64,000 nt of DNA from Thalassospiraceae bacterium LMO-JJ14. Lineage in GTDB: Bacteria; Pseudomonadota; Alphaproteobacteria; Rhodospirillales; Casp-alpha2. The DNA lies in contig CP134604.1 in assembly GCA_021555105.2 (NCBI GenBank), positions 2,666,001 to 2,730,000 on the forward strand, in the 5' to 3' direction. Under the pieces are notes generated by a model that was not told where the DNA came from, searched no databases, and saw only the letters and a program-made list of their open reading frames with translations. Below, piece by piece: positions 43,029 through 52,757 of the stretch; the stretch's first letter is position 1, and each line of letters opens with the position of its first letter. The translations under genes and the position numbers were made by a program.

Positions 43029-45719
43029 ATGACAACCCGCAATTTGGAAAACCTATTCCGCCCAAAGTCGATCGCCGTTATCGGTGCGACTAACCGTCCC
43101 GGCTCGGTCGGTTCCGTCATCATGCACAATTTGCTCGAGGGAGGATTTGAAGGCCCCATACTGCCGGTAAACCCTAAGCATAGCGCCGTTGCCGGTGTTC
43201 TTGCCTATCCCGATGTCGAGAGCCTTCCCATGCCGCCGGATCTGGCCGTGATCTGCACACCACCGTCCGTAATCCCGATGCTTATTGAAAAGCTTGCGGC
43301 GATCGGCACCCGCGCAGCCATCGTGCTTACGGCCGGGCTAGACGAAGAGATCACCCGCGATGGCAGAACCATAAAGCAAGCCATGCTGGAAGCCACCAAT
43401 AAACATATTTTCCGGATTCTCGGCCCGAACTGTCTTGGCATCCTAGTCCCCGGAATCAAGCTCAATGCCAGCTTCGCGCATCTTCCCGCTACGGACGGCA
43501 AAATTGCCATGGTGTCGCAGTCCGGCGCACTATGTACGGTAATTCTGGATTGGGCGGCAGAAAATGGTGCCGGTTTCTCACACTTCATTTCGCTCGGCGA
43601 ATGCGTCGATGTCGATTTCGGCGACGTCATTGATTATCTTGCGACGGATGCCTCGACCCGGGCTATTCTGCTTTATATCGAATCCATTACCAATGGTCGC
43701 AAATTCATGTCTGCATGCCGGTCCGCGGCACGGAACAAACCTGTCATTGTGATCAAGTCGGGCCGCGGCGGTGCCGGTGCGAAGGCCGCCGCATCGCACA
43801 CCGGTGCTTTGGCCGGTGCAGACCATGTATATGATGCCGCGTTCCGACGTGCCGGTATGCTACGCGTCGATGAAATCGGTGAACTTTTCTCGGCCGTAGA
43901 AACTCTGACCCGAGCGAAGCCCCAAAAAGGCGAGCGGTTGATGATGATGACCAATGGCGGCGGGCTCGGTGTTATGGCGGCGGACATGCTGGGTCAGCAC
44001 GATATCGAAATTCCGGAATTGGCGGACGAGACCATCACGGCATTGAATGCGGCCTTGCCCGGAACATGGTCGCACGCCAACCCGGTCGACATTATCGGCG
44101 ATGCCCCTGGTGAACGGTATACGGCAGCCGCTCAAGCCTTGCTTGATGACCCGTCGGCCGATGCCCTGCTCGTCATGCACGCACCTACTGCAATTGCATC
44201 CAGCATTGAAGCTGCCGATGCGGTGATCGCCGTGGCCAAGAAAAGCGGCAAGAATATTCTGGCCAGTTGGGCCGGCGGCAAGGCCGTAGCACCGGCGCGC
44301 AAGCGTCTGCGCGAAGCAGGTATCCCCTCTTATGACACGCCGAATGATGCCATTCGCGGGTTCTTGGAAGTTATAGAATACAGGCGCAACCAGAAGCTTT
44401 TGATGGAAACCCCGCCTTCGGTTCCCAATTATGTTACGTATGCCCCCGAGGCCGCACGTCTGGTTGTTGAGGCCCGGCTCGGCAATGGCCGGGATTTACT
44501 GACCGAACCTGAATCAAAGGCCGTACTGTCGGCATACGGCATTCCGACGGTCGAAACGCACATAGTCCGCACCCCCGAAGAAGCCGCCGAGAAAGCAGAT
44601 GAAATGGGCTTTCCCGTCGCACTGAAAATTCTTTCGGATGATATCAGCCATAAATCCGACGTCGGTGGTGTCGATCTGTTTCTGAGTAATGCCGGCGCCG
44701 TAAAAACGGCGGCTGAAGATATACTCAAGAATATTGCAAGAATACTCCCGGATGCCACTGTACAAGGGTTCACCGTACAGCAAATGGCAAACAGGCCTGG
44801 CGCTCATGAGGTTATTATCGGCGTCTCGCCGGATCCGGTATTTGGGCCGATTATTCTTTTCGGTCATGGCGGCACAGCCGTCGAGGTGATTGGTGACCGC
44901 AGCGTCGCACTGCCGCCGCTGAACATGACCTTGGCTCGCGATCTGATTTCGCGCACGCGCATATCGAAGCTCCTTGCCGGCTATCGCGATCAACCGCCCG
45001 TTAATATGGATGCGCTTTGCGAAACATTGATCCACATTTCACAGATGATCATCGATATCCCGGAAATTCAGGAACTGGACATCAATCCGCTACTGGTCGA
45101 CGAACATGGTGTACTGGCGCTCGATGCACGGATACGCGTCTCCAGTCGCAAGGACAAACCCGGGCTGGCCATTCGCCCCTACCCGAAAAATCTGGAAAGC
45201 GATGTGGTTCTGAACGATGGCGAGAAAGTGCACATCCGCCCGATCCGCCCCGAGGATGAGCCGGCACACGTTGAATTTCTGTCCAAGATCAGCAAACAGG
45301 ATATCCGCTTCCGTTTTTTCGGACAGGTCCGTGATCTGCCGCACAGCGAGATGGCAAAACTGACGCAAATCGATTACGACCGCGAAATGGCCCTGGTCGC
45401 GAAACGCCCGGGCGCCACCAGTGAAGGAGAAACGCTGGGTGTCGTCCGGACGATTACCGACCCTAACAACGAGCGCACAGAGTTTGCGATCATTGTCCGC
45501 TCCGACCTGAAGGGCCATGGCCTGGGCGGTATTCTGTTACGCAAGATGATCGAATATTCACGCGCCAGGGGCACGATCGAAATGGTTGGCCAGGTACTGC
45601 GCGATAATGAGGTCATGCTGGCCCTGACCCAGCAGCTCGGCTTCACCCGGTCATTGGTGCCGGGCGAGGAAGCATATGAGGTCAAGCTTCAGCTTCTGGA
45701 AGCGAAAGCGGCAGTTTGA
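43029..45719 (+). CDS. Pat-like protein acetyltransferase: ADP-forming acyl-CoA synthetase fused to GNAT
   Basis: 896 residues, close to E. coli PatZ/Pka (886). Domains in order: CoA-binding Rossmann (about 10-130: PKSIAVIGATNRPGSVGSVIM), ligase-CoA core (150-300, with SQSGALCTVILDWA and the ASHTGALAGADHVYDAAFRRAG region), ATP-grasp (490-700: ESKAVLSAYGIPTVETH, FPVALKILSDDISHKSDVGG) and a C-terminal GNAT (about 730-890) with VRSDLKGHGLGGILLRKMI as the acetyl-CoA loop. The order ACS-GNAT marks a lysine acetyltransferase such as Pat, which acetylates and inactivates acetyl-CoA synthetase. It is convergent with a CHASE2 adenylate cyclase, which is suggestive because Pat enzymes can be tied to cAMP. 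Confidence 0.88.
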   Translation: MTTRNLENLFRPKSIAVIGATNRPGSVGSVIMHNLLEGGFEGPILPVNPKHSAVAGVLAYPDVESLPMPPDLAVICTPPSVIPMLIEKLAAIGTRAAIVLTAGLDEEITRDGRTIKQAMLEATNKHIFRILGPNCLGILVPGIKLNASFAHLPATDGKIAMVSQSGALCTVILDWAAENGAGFSHFISLGECVDVDFGDVIDYLATDASTRAILLYIESITNGRKFMSACRSAARNKPVIVIKSGRGGAGAKAAASHTGALAGADHVYDAAFRRAGMLRVDEIGELFSAVETLTRAKPQKGERLMMMTNGGGLGVMAADMLGQHDIEIPELADETITALNAALPGTWSHANPVDIIGDAPGERYTAAAQALLDDPSADALLVMHAPTAIASSIEAADAVIAVAKKSGKNILASWAGGKAVAPARKRLREAGIPSYDTPNDAIRGFLEVIEYRRNQKLLMETPPSVPNYVTYAPEAARLVVEARLGNGRDLLTEPESKAVLSAYGIPTVETHIVRTPEEAAEKADEMGFPVALKILSDDISHKSDVGGVDLFLSNAGAVKTAAEDILKNIARILPDATVQGFTVQQMANRPGAHEVIIGVSPDPVFGPIILFGHGGTAVEVIGDRSVALPPLNMTLARDLISRTRISKLLAGYRDQPPVNMDALCETLIHISQMIIDIPEIQELDINPLLVDEHGVLALDARIRVSSRKDKPGLAIRPYPKNLESDVVLNDGEKVHIRPIRPEDEPAHVEFLSKISKQDIRFRFFGQVRDLPHSEMAKLTQIDYDREMALVAKRPGATSEGETLGVVRTITDPNNERTEFAIIVRSDLKGHGLGGILLRKMIEYSRARGTIEMVGQVLRDNEVMLALTQQLGFTRSLVPGEEAYEVKLQLLEAKAAV

Positions 45720-45755
45720 AGATGCCATCAGGTATCGTCTAGGCCGTGCCGGGGA

Positions 45756-48032
45756 TTACTTCGTCGTTGCGATGAAGACGCCATCCCAGTCCGGGTCGGG
45801 CGGGTTCACGCGGTATTCGGCAATCCGTTCGTCATAGAGATCGCAAAGGACGTGCAGGTTGCAGTCGAGTTTCCAGGGCTTCTTCGCATCACTGCCCAGA
45901 TCGCGGATTTCATCGAACATTTCCTGCGCATCGTCCCACTGCTGGGCACGGTACATTTCCTGCGCATCGAAGATCAGATTCTGCAATTTCTTGAATGCGG
46001 GATCGGCGAGGACTTCCTCGTCCCCCATCAGGCCATAGATGTAGGTGCCTTCGGTCTTACCCTTCACCTGGATGAAATCGAGGTCGATGGTGGCCAATCG
46101 GTCCTTGACCGCATTTCGCGTCGTCGGACCGAGCACGACATTCATGCCATAGCTTTTGCTTTGACCTTCAAGACGCGCCGCCAGGTTCACCGCATCGCCA
46201 AGCACCGAATAGTCGAAGCGCATGTCCGATCCCATGTTGCCGACGACGCAAGGGCCCGTGTTGAGGCCAAGGCCGACTTTCAGCGGGATATGCTTTCGAC
46301 CTTCCTCTTCTGCTTCCTTCTCCAGTCGGTCATTGAGCGGATGCATCTCCGCAAGCATCGCCAGAGCCGATGCACAGCCGTTGTATTCCTGATCGTCATC
46401 ATCCAGCGGCGCGTTCCAGAACGCCATGATGCAGTCGCCCATGTACTTGTCGATGGTGCCCTTGCGCTCAAGAATAACGTTGGTGAGCGGCGTCAAAAGC
46501 TTATTGATCAGACTGGTCAGGCCGACTGCGTCAAATTGTTCTGAAATCGTCGTAAACCCGCGCACATCACAGAACAGCAACGTCATTTTGCGCTGATCGC
46601 CGCCCAGCTTCAGCGCGCCCGGATCACCGGCAACGCGCTTGACCATATCCGGTGACAGATATTTCGAGAACGCGTCACGGGTCTGACGCCGCTCGGCTTC
46701 CTCACGCGCATACCCCAAATAGGTCATCGATGTGTACATGACCGCAATGCCGACCACCGCATAGGTCGCATCGAGCAAAACAAGATTCTCAGCAAACAGG
46801 TACCATGATGTCCCGAGTGAACCACCTGCCACGAGAAGGAACAGGGCTGCCGTCCACTTCGCGCCGACCCACGGCACAAGGATAATCATGATGATGCCAC
46901 CAACAAGCAGGATCGAAAGCTCCGCAACGTCTGCATAGTTCGGCCGCACCAGGTATTTCTTATGGATGATCGCCTCAATCAGCTGGGCATGCACCTCGAC
47001 CCCGGGGATGTCGCGTTCCGTCGGGATAGAACGAATATCTCGAAGTCCCACTGCGGAAGTTCCCAGGATCGTCAGCTTGCCCTTGATCATTGCCGGATCG
47101 GCCGTGCCGTTCAGCACCTTGTAAGCCGGGACATATTTATCCCAATCTCGTTTCGAGAAATACGGCCATATCTGGCCGATCCTGTCCGTTGTCACCTTTA
47201 ATCCCTTGGCAACACCTGCGCCAGTCATACCGGCTGCATTCACCTCTGCCAGCACCGTTTGCCGGCCCGTGGCGATCCTGAGCATTTCAATGGCCAAGGC
47301 CGGAAAATACTCGCCATCGTGTCCAAAGAACGCAGGTACGCTGCGCACGATTCCGTCTTTCCCTGGGATAACCGAGAAAATGCCATGACCACCGAAACGG
47401 CCAATCGCCGCTTGTTCGATCACCGGCACATTCCGCACCAGTGACGGAAATTTCGGAATATAAGTATAAGGCTCAACGGCATTCTTTGATGATTTACGCA
47501 CTGCAACCGACTTTTTGACCGGTGGTCCCTTAACGCCGTCGGTTTCGTTCGGGCGCCCGGCCTGGCCAAGAACGACCCTTGATTTGCGAATCGTATCGGC
47601 GAAAATCTGGTCGTTGCTTTTTAACGAGACCAGTTTGGCCTTTGTCGCATCATCAAGGCCGGCAAGTGTCGACGCGACGCTGGCCGGGTTCATCCTGTCG
47701 GGCTCGGCAAACACAATATCGAATGCCACCAGAACGGCGCCCATCTGCATCAGATTCTGGACCAGTTGTGCCAGTATGTTTCGAGGCCAGGGCCACTGCC
47801 CGACCGTCTCCAGGCTCTGTTCATCAAGATCGATAATCGTAACGGGTTTGTTTTCCGGCGTCGGTATTTCGCGGGGTTTTATTTCCTGATAATAGTCGAA
47901 AACCTTATTTCGCCATGCATCCAAGAAACCGATGTTGGTTTTGACATCGACGTAATACAGCCCAAGGAACGAAACCAGAAGGATCATGCCGAGCGAGCGC
48001 TCGAAACTGAATATGGATTTAAGTATCCGCAA
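45756..48032 (-). CDS. CHASE2-domain adenylate/guanylate cyclase
   Basis: About 758 residues. A TTG start at 48032 is chosen: GGGGAG lies nine bases upstream and it gives a positive N-region before the first membrane helix (ERSLGMILLVSFLGLYYV). The CHASE2 sensor follows (VTIIDLDEQSLETVGQWPWP), then a run of three helices (about residues 380-460). The C-terminal class III cyclase domain has MTLLFCDVRGFTTISEQFD, YMGDCIMAFWNAPLDDDD and FDYSVLGDAVNLAARLEG, with both metal-binding Asp residues. A final helical region follows. It converts ATP or GTP to a cyclic nucleotide in response to an unknown periplasmic signal. It is divergent from the T1SS genes. Confidence 0.92.
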   Translation of the reverse strand: MRILKSIFSFERSLGMILLVSFLGLYYVDVKTNIGFLDAWRNKVFDYYQEIKPREIPTPENKPVTIIDLDEQSLETVGQWPWPRNILAQLVQNLMQMGAVLVAFDIVFAEPDRMNPASVASTLAGLDDATKAKLVSLKSNDQIFADTIRKSRVVLGQAGRPNETDGVKGPPVKKSVAVRKSSKNAVEPYTYIPKFPSLVRNVPVIEQAAIGRFGGHGIFSVIPGKDGIVRSVPAFFGHDGEYFPALAIEMLRIATGRQTVLAEVNAAGMTGAGVAKGLKVTTDRIGQIWPYFSKRDWDKYVPAYKVLNGTADPAMIKGKLTILGTSAVGLRDIRSIPTERDIPGVEVHAQLIEAIIHKKYLVRPNYADVAELSILLVGGIIMIILVPWVGAKWTAALFLLVAGGSLGTSWYLFAENLVLLDATYAVVGIAVMYTSMTYLGYAREEAERRQTRDAFSKYLSPDMVKRVAGDPGALKLGGDQRKMTLLFCDVRGFTTISEQFDAVGLTSLINKLLTPLTNVILERKGTIDKYMGDCIMAFWNAPLDDDDQEYNGCASALAMLAEMHPLNDRLEKEAEEEGRKHIPLKVGLGLNTGPCVVGNMGSDMRFDYSVLGDAVNLAARLEGQSKSYGMNVVLGPTTRNAVKDRLATIDLDFIQVKGKTEGTYIYGLMGDEEVLADPAFKKLQNLIFDAQEMYRAQQWDDAQEMFDEIRDLGSDAKKPWKLDCNLHVLCDLYDERIAEYRVNPPDPDWDGVFIATTK

Positions 48033-48187
48033 AAAATCGAGCTCCCCGTCCCAGGCTCCAAGCCTTAAGTCTACACATTTTACGTCATATGGGGTCAAGC
48101 GTCTTTCGACAATTACCCAGAATGTATGCTAAAAGATTGAAATATCGTATGGTATCGTGCATTGCGACACATGTTCAGGGACCTTGA

Positions 48188-50416
48188 ATGAGCGATAACG
48201 CCAAGCGCGCGTGGCTAAAGCCCATAATGAAGCAATTGAAGCCGATCTTTCGCGAGGTTTTCGTGATGTCGGCGTTTGTCAATCTTATGGCGCTGGCGAC
48301 TCCGGTCTTCACCATGCAGGTCTATGACCGCGTGGTCGGGACTGGCGGCCTCAGTACGCTCTGGGGCCTTGTCATCGGCATGACCCTGGTGGTGCTGTTC
48401 GATCTTTCCCTGAAACAGGCGCGCTCTAGAATCATGCAGACGGTGGCGCTTCGCGTCGACGTCATTGTCGGCCGATACCTGTTCGATAAATTAATGAGCC
48501 TGCCGCTGGACGTACTTGAGGCCAAACCGGCAAGCTATTGGCAGGCCCTGTTCCGCGACGTGGATACCATTCGCAACACGCTGTCCGGCGCCTCGGCCAT
48601 CCTGCTTTGCGACCTGCCGTTCGTCATTATGTTCATTGTCCTGATTTCAATAATCGCAACGCCGATCGCCTGGGTCTTGCTGGTCATTCTGCCTCTCTTC
48701 ATGTTCGTCGCCTGGCGTTCGAGCGGTGTCATGTCACAGGCCAACGCTGCGGAGCGTGAAAGCACGCAGGGCCGCGACGCCCTGATCGCCGAACTCATTC
48801 AGGGGCGTACAACCATCAAGGCACTGGCGCTTGACCGTTCCATGCGGCCTTTGTGGGAAGAAACCCATGCCAACAACATCGCACAGTCGATGTACCGTGG
48901 CAGCAAGACTGATTTCTATACCAACTGCTCGCAATCCCTGACCATGGCGACGACGATTTTCATGACCTCCGTCGGGGCCTATCAGATCGTCAACCAGAAC
49001 ATGACCATGGGCTCGCTGATTGCAGCGAACATGCTGTCCGGGCGAATTCTCGGGCCGTTGAATCAACTGGTCGGACAATGGCGCGCCTACAACAGCTTCA
49101 AGCAATCGGTGGATCGTCTGGGTGAAGTGTTCTCATCCATTTCTGACCGTACCGAGAGCGAGGTGAAACTCGAAAAGCCGCGTGGTGAAATTCAGGTCGA
49201 AAACCTGACCTTCGCTTATGCCGAGGGGAACAAGCCGGTCGTCGATTCCGTAACCGTCAATATCCATGCCGGCGGCGTGCATGCGCTGGTCGGCAGGAAC
49301 GGCTCAGGCAAGACGACACTGTTGAAAATGATTCAGGGCCTGTATGCGCCGACGAACGGCCGCGTGCTGCTGGACGGCGCCGACATCGCCCAGTTTACAC
49401 GCGCGGAACTCGCAACGTGGATGGGCTATGTACCGCAGGAAACCGTCCTGTTCGCGGGCACTGTCCGTGACAACATCGTGCACCGCTTCCCCGATGCGTC
49501 GGATGAAAAGATCATCGAAGCGGCGACACAGGCCGGTGTGCACCACTTCATCATCGATCTGCCGGATGGCTATGCATCGGATATCGGCGAAGCCGGGCAG
49601 CGTCTTTCGGGCGGACAGCGTCAGCGTATTGCCATTGCCCGTGCCCTGCTCGGCGATCCGGCCGTGTTGCTGCTCGACGAGCCTTCGGCCAGCCTTGACC
49701 GTCAGGCCGAACAGGAACTGCGCAAGACCCTGGTCGAAATCGGCAAGACAAGAACCGTCGTGATCGTCACGCACAGCCCGATCCTGTTGGCGGCGTGCGA
49801 CGACCTCGTTGCTCTGGATAAAGGGAAGGTTGCACTTGCAGGGCCGTCCCGGGAGATACTGCCGAAGCTCTTCGGCCAGCAACCGATGGCGAAAGGCGAC
49901 GCACCGCAAGAAGCCGCCGCAGCCCCTGCGAATGCCACTCAGAAACCGGCACCGCCGCGACTCAAGGGAACAGGTGAGGCGCCCCCTAAAGCCCCGCCAC
50001 AAGCAGTCCCGCCACAAGCAACTGCCCCGCAACAGCCCCCGCGGACGCCACCAGCCGCAGGCCAACCGCCCGCTGCTACAAAGGCTCCGGTCCCGCCGCA
50101 ACCAGCAAATATGCCTGCGCCCGGCACCCCTGCGAAAACAGCGCCGCCATCGCCCGCCAACGCCGACTTGCCGCCGAAGACGGGGGGTGCCGCCGAAGCG
50201 ATTGCCGAGCGCGCAAAATCCAAGAATGCCGAGCGTTCGACGGCGGATCCCAGCGTCCCGGCCAGCAATATGTTCAAACTGGATGGCGATGCGAAACGGT
50301 TGCTTGATGATCCGTATGCGGATTTAATTAAGGGGTTCGATGGGGACCATAAATCGAACCAGAAAGCGCCTGACGAAGCCGCGAGCCCAAAAAATCAAAA
50401 GGCGCAAGCCGATTAG
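48188..50416 (+). CDS. Type I secretion ABC transporter with long Pro/Ala-rich C-terminal extension
   Basis: 742 residues. A transmembrane domain begins at about residue 25 (no C39 peptidase or CLD) with TPVFTMQVYDRVVGTGG and LFDKLMSLPLDVLEAKPASYW. The nucleotide domain has Walker A VGRNGSGKTTLLKMI (near 370), signature LSGGQRQRIAIARALL (near 475), Walker B AVLLLDEPSASLDR and the switch His in VIVTHSP. So it is a complete HlyB/PrtD-type exporter. After about residue 570 an unusual tail of 170 residues follows: alanine/proline/glutamine-rich, ending in SNMFKLDGDAKRLLDDPYAD. Such a tail is not part of standard T1SS ATPases. It precedes HlyD by ten bases. Confidence 0.9.
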   Translation: MSDNAKRAWLKPIMKQLKPIFREVFVMSAFVNLMALATPVFTMQVYDRVVGTGGLSTLWGLVIGMTLVVLFDLSLKQARSRIMQTVALRVDVIVGRYLFDKLMSLPLDVLEAKPASYWQALFRDVDTIRNTLSGASAILLCDLPFVIMFIVLISIIATPIAWVLLVILPLFMFVAWRSSGVMSQANAAERESTQGRDALIAELIQGRTTIKALALDRSMRPLWEETHANNIAQSMYRGSKTDFYTNCSQSLTMATTIFMTSVGAYQIVNQNMTMGSLIAANMLSGRILGPLNQLVGQWRAYNSFKQSVDRLGEVFSSISDRTESEVKLEKPRGEIQVENLTFAYAEGNKPVVDSVTVNIHAGGVHALVGRNGSGKTTLLKMIQGLYAPTNGRVLLDGADIAQFTRAELATWMGYVPQETVLFAGTVRDNIVHRFPDASDEKIIEAATQAGVHHFIIDLPDGYASDIGEAGQRLSGGQRQRIAIARALLGDPAVLLLDEPSASLDRQAEQELRKTLVEIGKTRTVVIVTHSPILLAACDDLVALDKGKVALAGPSREILPKLFGQQPMAKGDAPQEAAAAPANATQKPAPPRLKGTGEAPPKAPPQAVPPQATAPQQPPRTPPAAGQPPAATKAPVPPQPANMPAPGTPAKTAPPSPANADLPPKTGGAAEAIAERAKSKNAERSTADPSVPASNMFKLDGDAKRLLDDPYADLIKGFDGDHKSNQKAPDEAASPKNQKAQAD

Positions 50417-50426
50417 GAGTTGAGCG

Positions 50427-51800
50427 ATGAGTCCCGACGCATCAGGACCTGAACAAACAGCTGATCCCCAGAAGATTACGCAACCGGGACCGCCCAGCGG
50501 CCCGACCGCGTCCGACAAGCTGGATATGATGTTGAACCAGAACCCGCTGCCGGGATGGCGTCTGGTTGCGTGGCCGGTCATGATCCTTCTGGCTGCAGGT
50601 CTGACGTGGGCCAATTTCGCAACCCTTGACGAGGTCTCGATCGCCACCGGAGAAGTCGTTCCTGCCGGACGCATCAAGGTCGTGCAACACCTTGAAGGCG
50701 GCATTATTCAGGAAATTTATGTTACGGAAGGCGATACTGTGCGCGAGGGGCAGACACTCTTGCAGCTCGACCTCGCGTCTGCAGGCACCAACCGCGAAGA
50801 ACTGCAGGTCCGCATCGATAGCGAGCGCCTGGTCAAAGCGCGTCTCGAAGCCGAAGCTACTGGGGCAGAGCTTGTATTCCCCGAAGATGTCGCCAAACGC
50901 CGTCCCGCCATCGTCGCTGCTCAGCGTCAGGCCTATGAAGCACGACGGCGAGAGCTGTCGTCGACAATCCAGGTGATGCGCGAGCAGGTCAAACAGCGCG
51001 AGCTTGAAGTTGAGGAACTGACCGCGAGGTCGCGCGCAGTCGAGAGCAACTACAAGCTAGCCTCGGAACGCCTGAAGATGTCCAAGTCGCTGCTGGCCGA
51101 AGGGCTGACGGCAAAAATGGAACACCTGGAACTGGAAGCCGAAGTCGAGAACCTTGACGGTGAGATGAAGTCATTGCGCCCGTCCCTGCCGAAGGTACAG
51201 GCCGCCGTCGAGGAAGCCCGTCAGCGCCTGCAGGAAACGGAAAGCCGCTTCCGCCGTGAAGCACAGGATCAACTCGGCAAGATTGAAGAAAACATTGCCC
51301 GCGTGACGGAATTGTTGAGCGATGCCACTGAACAAGGCATCCGCGCCGAGATCAAAAGCACAATCAACGGCGTTGTTAAAAACATGCGCTATAACGCCAT
51401 CGGCAACGTCGTCAAACCGGGCGAACCGATTATGGAACTCGTGCCGACCGGCGATCAGCTCGTCGTTGAAGCGAAACTTAACCCGATTGACCGTGGATAT
51501 GTAACCGAAGGTCAGGCCGCAACGGTCAAGATTTCCACCTACGACTTCGCCCGCTACGGCGGCTTGAAGGGGCAGGTTATCCGCGTTGCGCCGGATAGCA
51601 GCACGGATGAGGACGGCGCACCCTATTTCCGCGTCGTCGTGCAGACGGATAAGAACTACCTGGGCAGGGTCGAGGGCGATCTGCCGATCACGCCCGGTAT
51701 GCAGGCGACAGTCGATATCCATACAGGCGAAAAATCGGTCATGGACTATCTGATCAAACCGGTCTTGAAGCTGCGTCACGAAGCTTTCCGCGAACGCTAA
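50427..51800 (+). CDS. HlyD-family T1SS periplasmic adaptor
   Basis: 457 residues. One N-terminal membrane helix (WPVMILLAAGLTWANFATLDEVS), then the lipoyl-like/beta-barrel adaptor: ATGEVVPAGRIKVVQHLEGG, a long coiled coil (about residues 140-300) that reaches toward TolC, and the C-terminal barrel LNPIDRGYVTEGQAATVKI and ending GDLPITPGMQATVDIHTG, which closely matches the standard HlyD C-terminus (MTATVDIRTG type). It joins the ABC transporter to the outer-membrane duct. A T1SS membrane fusion protein; the substrate is not in the window. It ends 132 bases before motA. Confidence 0.95.
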   Translation: MSPDASGPEQTADPQKITQPGPPSGPTASDKLDMMLNQNPLPGWRLVAWPVMILLAAGLTWANFATLDEVSIATGEVVPAGRIKVVQHLEGGIIQEIYVTEGDTVREGQTLLQLDLASAGTNREELQVRIDSERLVKARLEAEATGAELVFPEDVAKRRPAIVAAQRQAYEARRRELSSTIQVMREQVKQRELEVEELTARSRAVESNYKLASERLKMSKSLLAEGLTAKMEHLELEAEVENLDGEMKSLRPSLPKVQAAVEEARQRLQETESRFRREAQDQLGKIEENIARVTELLSDATEQGIRAEIKSTINGVVKNMRYNAIGNVVKPGEPIMELVPTGDQLVVEAKLNPIDRGYVTEGQAATVKISTYDFARYGGLKGQVIRVAPDSSTDEDGAPYFRVVVQTDKNYLGRVEGDLPITPGMQATVDIHTGEKSVMDYLIKPVLKLRHEAFRER

Positions 51801-51932
51801 GAAAAGACAATTTATCAGCCGGGACTCTGCTGCTAATTATTTCTTAAACATAAGGGATTCTTTATAGTAGCAGGATTCGCCGACATTGTGTGTCGTCCGG
51901 TGAGCGCAGGGAAACTACTGAGAAGCGACTAA

Positions 51933-52727
51933 ATGTCATTAACAACTATATTCGGTGTTTTAGGTGCGCTTGGCCTGTTTCTTGGCGCCATTATCATCAG
52001 CACCGACAACTATATCATCTTCCTCAGTGGATCGAGCTTCATCATGGTTGCCGGCGGGACGCTCGCGTCGACCTTTATTTCATATGAGCCGCGGTACGTT
52101 TTGCTGTCGCTGAAACTGATCTGGCGTATTGTTTTCTCACCCAAGGTCGGCCGTAATGTCCTCAAAAGCGAAGTTGGACGCATTATCAAATGGGCCTACA
52201 CGGTGCAAAAAAGCGGCGTGCCGGCCCTTGAAGCGGAAGCCATGAAAGCAACGCGTGGTGATAAATTCCTGCGATTCGGGGTCGAGATGGTGGTCTCGGG
52301 ATATACCGGCGAGGAAGTCCGCGAAATCATGACCAATACCATCGAAACGACTTATGGCCGGAATACCGTGCAGGTATATATCCTTAAGGACATGGCTTCG
52401 GCGGCCCCAGCCTTCGGCATGATCGGAACCCTGGTCGGCCTGATCATCATGCTCGATAATATGGGCGGTGATCCATCTCAGCTAGGTAAGGGGCTGGCTG
52501 TTGCTTTGTTGACGACATTGTATGGCGTGCTGTTTGCACGGATATTCTTCCTGCCGACTGCAACCAAGGTTCTGCAGCGCGAACAAATCGTTAAATTCCG
52601 CAACTATCTGGTTGCCGAGGGTCTTGCTCTCCTCGCGGACAAGAAATCACCGCGCTATATTCAGGACAAGATGAACAGCTATCTCGATCCATCGATCCAC
52701 TTCAACATCGACAAGATGAAGAAATAG
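51933..52727 (+). CDS. motA: MotA/PomA-type proton channel subunit
   Basis: 264 residues with four membrane helices. It has the MotA pattern: IFGVLGALGLFLGAIIISTDNYI, IMVAGGTLASTFISYEPRY, AAPAFGMIGTLVGLIIMLDNMGGD and KGLAVALLTTLYGVLFARIFFLP, the last two being the pore helices. It pairs with the next gene to form an inner-membrane stator-like proton channel. In standard flagellar loci motA and motB are near other fla or che genes; here they follow a T1SS. A weak GAGAAG precedes the ATG start. The symbol is given by family, not by proof of a role in flagella. Confidence 0.85.
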   Translation: MSLTTIFGVLGALGLFLGAIIISTDNYIIFLSGSSFIMVAGGTLASTFISYEPRYVLLSLKLIWRIVFSPKVGRNVLKSEVGRIIKWAYTVQKSGVPALEAEAMKATRGDKFLRFGVEMVVSGYTGEEVREIMTNTIETTYGRNTVQVYILKDMASAAPAFGMIGTLVGLIIMLDNMGGDPSQLGKGLAVALLTTLYGVLFARIFFLPTATKVLQREQIVKFRNYLVAEGLALLADKKSPRYIQDKMNSYLDPSIHFNIDKMKK

Positions 52728-52757
52728 CGGCACAAGACCACTCACAGGAGGCCGGTT

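Noticed and set aside
51826-51878. CTGCTGCTA and TAGTAGCAG before motA as a regulatory hairpin
   Set aside because: Eight of nine bases pair, but the loop is about 29-35 bases and not followed by a T tract; too weak to call.
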